Assembly: GCF_000204055.1 (NCBI RefSeq)
Contig: NW_006768790.1
Span: forward strand, 1,000,582 to 1,046,474
Source: Melampsora larici-populina 98AG31
Taxonomy: Eukaryota > Basidiomycota > Pucciniomycetes > Pucciniales > Melampsoraceae
Direction: 5' to 3'
DNA length: 45,893 nucleotides
Both the position numbers and the translations under genes were made by a program. Under the pieces are notes generated by a model. That model saw only the letters and a list, made by a program, of their open reading frames with translations, did no database searches and was not told where the DNA came from. Of this stretch, positions 1-9,395 are shown piece after piece (position 1 is the stretch's first letter; every line of letters starts with the position of its first letter).

Positions 1-144
1 CTGGTCAAGGTTGGCCATTCCGCGGCCCATCTTGGTGCGATTATTTCCAGTACACAAGTCTCACAAGGTTGGAATGTCCTTTTGAGCAACAAGATCCACA
101 CTGCCGGGGTCCGCAACCACGGCTTTGACCTCTTGTACAGTTGA
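1..144 (+). CDS. Possible 3' end of an unrecognised gene (partial)
   Basis: The first 144 bases stay open in frame 1 and end with TGA at 142-144, giving 47 residues that include LVKVGHSAAHLGAIISSTQV. The start lies outside the window. I recognise no family. It could be the tail of a real gene, a transposon fragment, or chance. The only support is an uninterrupted frame with an ordinary, non-repetitive composition. Confidence 0.2.
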   Translation: MVKVGHSAAHLGAIISSTQVSQGWNVLLSNKIHTAGVRNHGFDLLYS

Positions 145-1990
145 AAATCAAGTGTAGAACTCTCTCAAAAGGCCAGCATCAACCATCGGTGGAACATCAT
201 TGGCCTTGAATAAGCCCCATCAGACCTTTATATGGAAGAATAGCGCTTCTTGTAATGGACATTGATGTAAGAAAGATGAGATTGAATTTTGACATGAAAG
301 TTGAAAACATACCTTGGTACTTTTGTAATCCTTGCGGAGGACACCACTTTGCAGCTACAATGGGTATTGTTTGCGTGCACAAGTGGGTGCAGGAGGCTGA
401 TTAGAGGGGCCCGGGGTGCATGATTTCTGTGGTCCTTTGGCAGCAGGAGAAGGAGTCTTGGCGCAAGGAGGAAGGTTTCAGTTGGTCTTGGTTGGATTTC
501 ATATCTGGAATAATGTTTGATGTCGACTGCTTCTGGCGCAAGGATTGGCCACTGAGATCCTTGAATTCTTGAAGTTGACTTTGTGAACCACTGATGGTGT
601 GTTTGCATTGATCTGCCTGTTACTGCAAGCTGTTTGCAATCATTGCCGCTACGGCATCCAGGGTGAGGCCAGCGGGATTTGGCAAGACATTATGTTCATT
701 GTTTTGGGATTGCATGATCAGGGCAATGAAGAGTATTTTGAAGAAAGTGGGGCTGATGAAGTGTGTGAAGAACTTTGTTTTGGTGGCGAAGAAAAGAAGC
801 TCTTTTTTTGAAGAGATATGGGATCCAATGAGGCGGGGGTTGAGCTCCTTTCATACTTGACATAATGAATTTGTGGCAACCCTTCAGGAAAGAAATTACA
901 GTTAGTGTTGTTCAAAACTTTGACGGAGGAACCTGAGACTGTCCTGATCAGGGGTTGACAACTCACCAAATTGATTGAGGTGGAATGCCAAGCCAAAAGG
1001 GAAGAGTGTGTAGATTGTTCTGGCGGTTCACGAGGTCAAGGAGATCCAAAAGGGCGAGAGACCCCAATCAGGGTGCAAACTACTGAGTTGTAGTAGACTG
1101 CCGAGCCAAAAGGGAAGTTGTTGTGATGAAAAAGGGTAAGTCCAAAGGCCGTGGTGTTGCATGCAGTGACGAGCTGTCACAAACCAAAGCCAAGTGTAGC
1201 ATCCAAACAGGCCTGTTGCAGCTGAATACAGCCTGTCGCAAGCAAGCTGGAGCTGGGAAACATCAAGTAGACATGTCACCCATGTGAAATTTCTGACTGT
1301 TGCAGATATGTCTGCAACATCAATTTGCCCATGGTGTGAATGGTATGGCAATGGAGTGTTGCACCGGTTCATCTGGTTCAAGCCCTGGAAGAGGTTTTTT
1401 TGACAAATTTTGGGAATGGCCTCAGGACATATGATGGGAATGTGCTAACAAATCATCATCTCAGGACAATTATTTTTGCTATGCCTGAGCGGCAATAAAC
1501 TATGGAAAACTTTCTCACAAGCAAAAACTTATGTCATTTTGAGATATGCCGAGACCTTAAAAGTAAAGACCACACAGCCGTTTTGGATGCGCTTCCCAAG
1601 CAGGACACATTTTTCACGGACGGCGGCTTCATGCAATAGTGCCATCAACAATTTGAAGGCCAGTGCAAAATACCAAATTGAACTTGTTTGTAAGGCCAAA
1701 AAAGCACTATGGGTGGGCTTTATTGGCGGTACGTGGCTGTTGGAATTTACCCACATTCCGGCGACATCTGCCGTGCGCACGGACCACATGACCAAGTTTT
1801 TGCAATTGTCTTCTCATCCTTTTTGAAAACAACTGTACTATAGAAAAGATAGTATAATGTGAAGATTTTTTAAGTCTTGTTTTACTCACCTAAACCTGTT
1901 GATGTTCCTTGCACATTTTCCACATTTTCCACCTCCTCACAATTTCTTTGATCATTTGTTGCCTGGGTTACTGGGCTGTTAATCAATGAA
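145..1990. other. Gene-poor stretch, no supported gene
   Basis: Both strands hold only short overlapping frames, several of which lack an ATG. A short repeat, GCCAAGCCAAAAGGGAAG near 985 and a close variant near 1098, suggests decayed repeat sequence. I see no RNA gene or clear transposon end here. Confidence 0.4.
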
Positions 1991-2379
1991 TCACACTGCC
2001 AGCATTAAAGAGGTTCCCAGATGGGAATATGGGTCCTAGTGATCACATTCCCATCCTGCTACTGTTACACAGTTCCACAAATATTTCCTGAGTAGCCATT
2101 GTGATATATGTAGTCAATATTTTGAGATGTGTGTCTCAATTTGAACAAAGTTACAGCATGTATTACACATGAACTTCTTATCTAGATGAGCAGATAACTG
2201 AGCGAACCTGTATGTAGCTGATAGCTAAGGATTTACTCAGATGTTTGCACATATGTAGTGTATGCTTTATGGCTCAGATGTGCAGTGCAAGATGATTTGA
2301 TGCACCATTCTTCTCTCAATGATATTCCCAGCCTAGGTCACGTTCCGACCAGGGAACCTATTTAATGCTGGCAGTGTCA
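1991..2379. mobile_element. 383-bp MITE with CACTG ends and TCA target duplication
   Basis: Terminal inverted repeats of 25 bp lie at 1994-2018 and 2352-2376 and differ at one position; each starts CACTGCCAGCATTAAA. The trinucleotide TCA flanks both sides (1991-1993 and 2377-2379). CACTR termini with a 3-bp target duplication are typical of the CACTA/CMC superfamily, so I infer a small non-autonomous member. A PIF/Harbinger origin is less likely because TCA is not a TWA target. There is no coding potential inside. Confidence 0.7.
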
Positions 2380-2654
2380 ATAACTTGTGAAATATTTTTC
2401 TTTTGTCCTGTATTACCACCACTTTCCACTACTCTTCTTTCTTCTTCTTCTGAATCTTTGTTTTCTAGTTGTTCCTTCTTTCTTTTTGAGCTTTCTCCTA
2501 CTTGATCTTGAGCTATATTTCCTTTTGATGTTGAAGAATTTTGAACAACTTCATTTCTACTTTCTAATTCTCTATTAATACATTCATCTGCATATTCTTG
2601 TGCCACCATTATTTCTCAACTTGCATAACTTGCTTCTTAACAGTAGTAAATAAA

Positions 2655-2955
2655 CACCATGTTGGTATCCTTGTAGCACGTCAACATGCACACACAGAGA
2701 GTTTTGAAAAAGATCAGAAAATATTTTTGTAGGATTTAGACTGAGATTGGTGTTGAGTGCCCTTTGTGAATGATCATTTGACAAAAGCATTTGTGGCATC
2801 CTTTGTCAGCAGTTGGGGACAACTGTGTGTCAACATCCCAGTTGACAAAGGGAAGATGTGACTATTGTGGAGACCTCTTCAAAGGATCATTCAAGTATGT
2901 ATCAAAAGTCTTTGGTGTGTGCATGTTGACGTGCTACAAGGATATAGACATGGTG
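2655..2955. repeat. 301-bp inverted-repeat (MITE-like) element
   Basis: A perfect 30-bp inverted repeat joins 2666-2695 with 2915-2944 (core CTTGTAGCACGTCAACATGC). The match extends outward, after three mismatches, to CACCATGT at 2655 and its complement ending at 2955. AAA stands on both outer sides and may be a 3-bp target duplication, though that is weak. Like the element at 1994 it starts with CAC. It has no coding capacity. Confidence 0.55.
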
Positions 2956-3616
2956 AAAGAAAAGAAAAAGTGTTTGAAATGAAAACAAATATATTTGAGT
3001 TTGTGTTTGCCTTTTGCTGTTTTACAGCAAGTCTATCTTATGATGAGTGAAAATATCTTCTCAAGGGAGAAGTTACTCTCCTCTCGGCTCCTCTCTCTAC
3101 CTAGCAATGACTGTGTGTGGGGCTTCTCCCTCTCTGGTCCCCTCCTTCGGTACCAGGATTCCACTGCCCCGTTCTCTCTTGCTTTTGATGGAACTTTACG
3201 GGTACCGTCAACCCGTTGGGCACCCGTACCATTCACGCCAATCACAAATTCAAAGACCAGTGAAGTGTAATGCCTGGTAATGACGCGCAAATAACCGGGA
3301 AATCTGCGCCCGATCCTTATTGAGCTTCTCATTTTTTGTGGAAATCCGCTCTTCTATGAATGTGCGGCTTTTCAGACGTGCGGCTCACAAGCTCAGGATT
3401 ATTCACAGGAGACGCAAAGGTTTACATGAAGATGTTTTTTGCTTGAGCAAGATGCAGACCAAACAACACAATTCTAACTCTGGTTGACAAAGCAAACATC
3501 ACCCAGTACGTCCGTTGTGGACACCAATAACAACAACAATATCCAGCCCTATGACAGGGTGTCCTCGGCTGCATTGTGATGATCAGATGAGCAAAAGATC
3601 ATTGAGAAACATTGGC
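2956..3616. other. Intergenic DNA with a rust-type ACGGGTACC motif
   Basis: No gene is supported. Around 3199-3235 the sequence reads as alternating ACGGGTACC and CAACCCGTTGGGCACC words, a low-complexity style I remember from repeats in rust genomes. This segment may be a fragment of such a repeat. It lies downstream of the secreted-protein gene that ends at 3617. Confidence 0.35.
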
Positions 3617-4401
3617 CTACTCAAGTTCAGCAAAGACCCTCTTAAAACCGGAGACTTTGAGTTGTCCTTTGTGTTTCACAAAAGTGATGGTTGCGTCTAG
3701 GCCCTCGTCTTGATTCTCCCCGTTTGGTTCCTTCACAGTCACTTTACCCAATAATTTGATCTGAACCTTTTCTTGGTCTGAGTTTTCTGTGCACTTTGCT
3801 GAAAACAAATCACATTGTGTTTTTAGGTATTTGGACGAGGAAGGTGGGTTCAAAGTTAGATTAGTGCAAGTGGTTTCCTCCTCGTATATGATTCAAGCAC
3901 ATATCCAACTAGGGAGCATACCTGAGGAAATTTCTGTCTCGTATGTGCGCTGTAGATGAACCATCTGCGCTGCCAGGGCGTCGCCAATTTCTTGTGGAAG
4001 ATGATAGTCAGAAAATGCGAAGAGGGTGTCAGCAAATCGTCATAGCACCTTGAAACTGCACAAGGAAGTCTACTTACGGTTTCCCTTGAGAACATGCCCC
4101 AAATAATCGAACTTGGCACTCGGGTAATTGTGTATCTGAGCGATTACGCCATCTGGCTCTCCTGCATCTACGCTTTGATAAAACTTCTCAAGACCGCCTT
4201 GGAGGTCATCCTCAACCCAAGCTAAAAGAAAGAGTAATTAAGTTATGATTCTGGAGCAACAGCGTCCGGGAGTTGCGTGAGCGACTCACGTTGCGGAACA
4301 CCTTGGACTTTGAAGTCAGGTCCACTAAAATGGATCGCCTGGGCTAGAAATGGAGATGTTGCGAAGACAACAGCAAGAAGTGTAGTTGAGAGTTTGGTCA
4401 T
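3617..4401 (-). CDS. Small secreted protein, 168 aa, candidate effector
   Basis: Four exons on the minus strand fit in phase: 4401-4290, 4221-4078, 3990-3922 and 3798-3617 (donors GTGAGT, GTAAGT and GTATGC; all acceptors AG). Together they encode 168 residues. The first ~22 residues (MTKLSTTLLAVVFATSPFLAQA) form a clear secretion signal. The mature part is hydrophilic with a single cysteine and ends in strand-like segments such as DATITFVKHKGQLKVSGFKR. The helix-then-strand layout could be an NTF2-like (SnoaL) fold, but that is only an inference. A TATA-like box lies 115 bases upstream. A short secreted protein of unknown family in a rust fungus is a reasonable effector candidate, although an ordinary extracellular protein cannot be excluded. 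No frame defects are visible, so the gene looks functional. Confidence 0.8.
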
Positions 4402-4515
4402 GGTGGTTATAGCCTAGGTACTGATGAGGTCTTTAGTAGCTACGAAAGATTATGCACAAAGAATGAACACTGATAATGAGCAGATGAGGGACTACCAAGC
4501 CAATGGACGTCCTCC

Positions 4516-4522
4516 TTTTATA
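4516..4522 (-). promoter_or_regulatory. TATA-like box of the small secreted protein gene
   Basis: TATAAAA reads on the minus strand, about 115 bases upstream of the ATG at 4401. The distance suits a core promoter with a short leader. This is a motif match only. Confidence 0.45.
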
Positions 4523-5657
4523 CTCATGAGGAAAGGTTATACACTATATAACACTCGCTGCTTGCCTCGCACTCTTACGAGTTGAAGCTCTGCGTCCTGG
4601 CGTGTTCACTCATCCATCAATGTGTGGATATGATAACTGCGCATTCTATTTGCGGCGCTCAATCGACTTGTACGTATGGACAATATATATTCCCTATCAT
4701 CGCCGGAGCTCATGATGACTCATGTGTTCTCACTTCATAGCCTACGCTGACTTGTCTAGACCTCAGTTCCTCTTTTTTTATCAGAGTAAAACACTTCTGT
4801 ACCTTTAAACCACTGACTTATGTGCCTACGTAATATCTTTCGCAACGTCTTACATTCGGATAAGAAAGCGAACGAAGATCTGCCACCTTGCAAAGAGTTG
4901 AGGGCGATTTGCATCACACCTCATCGGCCAGTCTCACGCAGGTTACCAACAACCCCCCATCATCTTTCTTTGGCAAGTGCCACATTATGCACCCAAAACC
5001 TTTTGGCTACGTAAGCAGCATCTCCTAAGCGGTACCGTCATGAAATCAACAGCTACGCTGCTTTTAACCTCGATAACCAGGTCCAAAGATATCTTCTGCA
5101 AATTTCAATGTGGATCATATCCTTCCTCGACAAGTGTGATATCAAAACACTACGCAGGGAAATAAATCGTGGCATTCCAAAGTTGAACCAAGCTGAAGTT
5201 ACCTAAAGCTTATCAATCAGGTTAACAAACCATCTTGAGTTTTTTACATCTTCCGTTCATGTTTTAACATCAGTTTTGCACAGCATACATTTTATAAAAG
5301 CGACAATAGGGGTTTCAAGTTTGATTCATTTCATTTTCTTGAAAAATTTGGACAAGCTGTTCAAAAAAATCCATCATGAAACCACCGTATTTTTATTTTG
5401 GGACACGTGAAAAGGGACACCTAAAAATGGGTTCCACTTTGAAAAAAATTATGCATATCTTACAACAACGGGCAAGTTTCCAAAACGTAATATTCCAAAA
5501 AAAAACCAAAATTGTAACCCCCTAATACTGGTCCCCACTCGTGCGGCTTTATTCCAAATCCTGGAAAATTTGAATCTTTACCTGCCGCTGAACCACATCT
5601 CTGCGTAAGGGAGAAGCTCAGAATGGCTCCATCAACCCCAAGCAACGGAACACAGGG
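4523..5657. other. Intergenic region, no supported gene
   Basis: There are only short frames with no recognisable domains. The segment ends at the insertion site of the transposon stack: the bases up to 5657, joined to the 9-bp target at 12951-12959 or 20850-20858 and then to 20859 onward, reconstruct the likely empty host site. Confidence 0.4.
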
Positions 5658-5662
5658 CATAT

Positions 5663-6516
5663 TGAAAAGCTTCGAAATCCGTCTAGATAACTACAAACTG
5701 ATTTCCCGTGACGAATACTAGAGGTGAGCCTCTATCACCTCTTGTCACTGATATACCTAATCACTAACCTGATTTCCCGTGACGAATACTAGAGGTGAGC
5801 CTCTATCACCTCTTGTCACTGATATACCTAATCACTAACCTGTAAGGTTTTAGGTAAAGATAAAGATAAGGGAAAAGGATCGACACAGATAATTTCAGCG
5901 GATGATTCTTTTCCTTCCGTAGAATGACGGATAATATATTTCACCTGATTTCCCGTGACGAATACTAGAGGTGAGCCTCTATCACCTCTTGTCACTGATA
6001 TACCTAATCACTAACCTGTACAATCAGATAAAACAACAAAACAGATATAAAGAGAATGAGAGAAGTTAGATGAGATTGTAAAAGAAATAACACATCTCTG
6101 TCAAATACTATCTGACCTGTAAGGTTTTAGGTAAAGATAAAGATAAGGGAAAAGGATCGACACAGATAATTTCAGCGGATGATCTAGCGTCGTCAGATGA
6201 AACAATACAATGATATAAATCAATATGATTAGTGAAGTAATTCAAATGTGTATTGATTGAAACTGAAAACAGATGTGTATAGAACTAAGAATAGAAAGAG
6301 AAGAAGTATGAATAGAATGAAAGGATTGACTTACTCTTTTCCTCCCGTAGAATGACGGATGAGGAAAAGAGTATACGCGCGTCGTGGGGGTGGCGTGGAT
6401 TAAATAAAGGGATGATTATGGTTTTAGGACCAAGGTTCTTAGACTAAACCTTAATGTAATATTAGACTCATGGCATCTGGAACCTAAGTCCTAGAGACGT
6501 AAGGTGTCTCTCAACA
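5663..6516 (-). repeat. 3' LTR of the copia element (854 bp)
   Basis: On the plus strand it begins TGAAAAGC and ends CTCTCAACA. It matches 12096-12949 over the full 854 bases with four visible differences. It carries three copies of a 71-bp unit (5698-5768, 5769-5839, 5945-6015) and two of a 67-bp unit (5840-5906, 6117-6183). The pol stop codon falls just inside it. Confidence 0.95.
5698..6015. repeat. Three 71-bp hairpin units inside the LTR
   Basis: Each unit contains arms AGAGGTGA and TCACCTCT around a 7-base loop, closed further out by GTGAC and GTCAC. The first two units are head to tail and the third follows after about 105 bases. The same arrangement is in the other LTR, shifted by 6433 bases. 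Repeated palindromes in an LTR often bind regulators or shape transcript ends, but no function is shown here. Confidence 0.85.
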
Positions 6517-8574
6517 CACCCCCTGTTTCAGATGTCCATGAATGACATTTAGACCCACTTGATCCCTAAGTCCTTTAAAAGGGCCTGGATGTAGAGGTTT
6601 AGTCAGGGTGTCCGCAAACATATTCTTGTTGCTGATATGTCGAAGTTTAATCAATTTCTTTTCTACCTGTTGTCTGATCCAATGATATTGTACCTCAATA
6701 TGTTTAGTACGAGCATGAAATATAGATTTTTCAGTTAATGCTACCGCTCCCGTGCTGTCACTGCATAAAATAGTAGGTGATTGTTGCCCAAGGGATATAT
6801 TCTCCAAAAGACCACGCAACCATACAACCTCCTGTCCGGCCTCGGTCGTAGCTTTATATTCAGCTTTGGTGGATGATAGAGATACCGTTGGTTGAAGGCG
6901 GCTTTTCCAGCTAATTGCGGCTCCATTCAGCTTGAACACATAGCCTGTGGTTGATCTACGTGTTGATGGATCACCAGCCCAATCGGAGTCAGTATAACAT
7001 TCTGGGTAATACCAACTCTGATTCCCTTCAATGATACTGTCTTGACTTGAATAAATTAATCCTAAATGTTGGGTTCCTTTCAAATAGCGCAATACATGTA
7101 ATCCCATCTTCCAAGCAGAATGTGATGGTCTTGACAAATGTTGAGAGAGAGATCCTACGGCGTAGGCTATATCAGGTCTGGTTCCTTGTGCGATATACAT
7201 TAAACTACCCACTAAACTGTTGTACGGTAATTCAGACTTCTGGAACTCTAATAGATCAGAATCACTAGCTTTCAGGATCTTTGCTCCTCCGGGGAAAGGC
7301 GTTGATGCCGGTTTACAATCATCTGAGTTAAATCTCTCTAGAACAGTCTGGATGAAGGATGGTTGGCTTAGAGAATAGCCACCATCATCGGTCGAGTTTA
7401 CTTCAATCCCTACAACACAATGAGCAGGGCCCAAATCCTCCATTTTCCATTTTAATTTCAATAAGCTCTTTATTTCATAAATTTTATCACCCGTGATTGC
7501 CATATCATCTACGTGTAGATATAGCAGCGTCTCTAGACCATCCACATCTTTTCCATACCATAAGCAGGCGTCATGAGGGTTTTGCACCAATCCAATACTC
7601 ATCAGTTTTTGTTTCACTTCGTCACTCCAGCATCTGGCAGATTGTTTAAGACCATATAGAGCCTTTCTCAACCTCGCTACCTTCCCATTTGCGCGCTCAG
7701 CATCGTATCCTTCAGGTAGTTCTAGGTATATTTCTTCTTGAAGGTTGCTGTTGAGGAATGCAGCGATGGCGTCCATCTGTTCGATGGGCCATCCCTTTGC
7801 TGCTGCAGTAGCCACCAGAATTCGGAAAGAAGCTAGTCGTCCTGTAGGCGCGAAGGTGTCATTAAAGTCAACACCCTCAGTCTGGGTGTAGCCTTTCGCA
7901 ACGTAACGAGCTTTATGTTTTGATATGCTCCCGTCAGGATTAACCTTATACTTGAAATGCCAGCGGCCGCCTACAACTGGAGAGTTCTTAGGGCGGTCGA
8001 CAATTTCCCATACGCCCATGTTGATGATGTTCTGCATTTCTTTATCGCATGCAGCCTTCCATTTATCTGCATCTGGCATTTTCATCGCCATTTTGTAACT
8101 CTTAGGCTCTGCTCGAGCTTTCATAGCTTCTCGGCATTCATAGAGAGCTGTGATGAAGTTTCGGCGAGCCATCTTGGGTACGATTGATCGCATGGGATAA
8201 GCCTCAATCACATTAGTGGCACCAGGCACATAACGTTCGGGGGGACGACGTTCTCGGGTTGATTGTCTTGGAGCATTCGTCAAGTTTGGTGGGGTTGGCT
8301 GGGTATCTGATGTATGTTCTTCCGTGATCGGGCTTATTTGATCATCGATAGGGGGTTCAGGACTTGGACTGAGATCTTTCTCTGTTATGACTTCTTTAGG
8401 AGTGAGGAGCTCTTGGTGAATGTCTTCATCATCATCACAGTGATCCTTCGGTATATCAGGGATGGAGTGATCTTGTTCAACTTGATCATCTTCTTTATTA
8501 TCATCTAATGGAAGATCTTCGATAAACATCCAATCGGGATTGTCTTCGGCATCCTTCATGAAGGGAAATACTAA
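6511..8574 (-). CDS. Copia pol, C-terminal part: reverse transcriptase and RNase H
   Basis: This is the downstream part of the copia polyprotein and copies the element RNA into DNA. Reading on the minus strand, a linker precedes the reverse transcriptase domain, which shows WHFKYKVNPDGSISKHKARY, the segment AFLNSNLQEEIYLELPEGY and the catalytic box YLHVDD. RNase H follows with YTDSDWAGDP and LSSTKAEY, then KHIEVQYHWIR and ADTLTKPL near the end. The stop TGA lies in the first bases of the 3' LTR. The open frame reaches back to 8703 only because it runs into the inserted element. The natural N-terminal neighbour is the frame at 9393-12041. No internal stops are seen, so apart from the insertion the protein looks intact. 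Confidence 0.92.
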   Translation of the reverse strand, partial: LVFPFMKDAEDNPDWMFIEDLPLDDNKEDDQVEQDHSIPDIPKDHCDDDEDIHQELLTPKEVITEKDLSPSPEPPIDDQISPITEEHTSDTQPTPPNLTNAPRQSTRERRPPERYVPGATNVIEAYPMRSIVPKMARRNFITALYECREAMKARAEPKSYKMAMKMPDADKWKAACDKEMQNIINMGVWEIVDRPKNSPVVGGRWHFKYKVNPDGSISKHKARYVAKGYTQTEGVDFNDTFAPTGRLASFRILVATAAAKGWPIEQMDAIAAFLNSNLQEEIYLELPEGYDAERANGKVARLRKALYGLKQSARCWSDEVKQKLMSIGLVQNPHDACLWYGKDVDGLETLLYLHVDDMAITGDKIYEIKSLLKLKWKMEDLGPAHCVVGIEVNSTDDGGYSLSQPSFIQTVLERFNSDDCKPASTPFPGGAKILKASDSDLLEFQKSELPYNSLVGSLMYIAQGTRPDIAYAVGSLSQHLSRPSHSAWKMGLHVLRYLKGTQHLGLIYSSQDSIIEGNQSWYYPECYTDSDWAGDPSTRRSTTGYVFKLNGAAISWKSRLQPTVSLSSTKAEYKATTEAGQEVVWLRGLLENISLGQQSPTILCSDSTGAVALTEKSIFHARTKHIEVQYHWIRQQVEKKLIKLRHISNKNMFADTLTKPLHPGPFKGLRDQVGLNVIHGHLKQGVC
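6517..6530 (-). promoter_or_regulatory. Polypurine tract of the copia element
   Basis: On the minus strand the purine-rich run AACAGGGGGTG abuts the start of the 3' LTR (TGTTGAGAG). This is the expected position of the primer for plus-strand DNA synthesis. Confidence 0.7.
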
Positions 8575-9395
8575 CACTACAAGAAAGATAATATTTTCTG
8601 GGCAGAAAATTAAATTATTGATACACAAAAATATTGAGAGGCCAGGAGGAGAGCAAAAAATGAATAAAAATATGCATCTTGTTCCCTGCGTTGAGAACTT
8701 CACTCTGCATATTGTTCCGTATTTTTACAGTCCATATTGATAAGTGTACTAACAATAAACCTTCACAATCATGCAATTACAACCTGTAACAAGCACTGAA
8801 ATTTGGCTCATTAGTGTTTAGAGAAACTTTTGATTTCTGAAAATACTCATAACTTTTTCAATTCCGGTCCAAAACGCACGATTTTGGGTGCATTGGTAAG
8901 CTGGAATTGTCCTCCAAATAGTTCATAATAGGACCACACAGCATGCTGGTCTGCTAAAAAAGATATCATCTTGTTTATACATTTGTACATACAGATCCAT
9001 AGAATGATTGTCATACTAGCTACATAGTTCTTGATCTTATGAAAGTTCGAGAGGAAGAGTTCAGCTTTCCAATGCACTTAAAATCGAGTGTTTTGAGGCA
9101 GATTTGACAAAGCTATAGGTGTTTTCAGAAATCAAAAGTTTCTCTAAACACTAATGAGCCCAAATTTTCAGTGCTTGTTACAGGTTGTAATTGGATGATT
9201 ATGAAGGTTTATTGTTAGTACACTTATCAATACGGACTGTAAAAATATGGAAAAATATGGATAGTGAAGCTCTCACCGCAGGGAACAAGATGCATTTTTT
9301 TATTTATTTTTTGCCCTTCTCCTGGCCTCTCAATATTTTTGTGTATCAATAATTTAATTTTCTGCCCAGAAAATATTATATTTTGTGTAGTGTAA
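8572..9395. mobile_element. 818-bp CACTA-ended foldback element inside copia pol
   Basis: The element spans 8575-9392 and is flanked by the 3-bp duplication TAA. Its ends are CACTACAAGAAA on the left and the complement of CACTACACAAAA on the right. Inverted repeats are near-identical for about 265 bp per side and continue, more diverged, to roughly 330 bp, leaving a loop of about 150 bp. CACTA termini plus a 3-bp target duplication identify the CACTA/CMC superfamily, and there is no transposase, so it is non-autonomous. Removing it with one TAA copy restores a continuous copia frame, so it landed in an intact copia gene. Confidence 0.88.

Noticed and set aside
1476..1826. 116-residue plus-strand frame
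   Set aside because: It begins with TTG, has no recognisable motif, and an equally long unrelated frame lies opposite.
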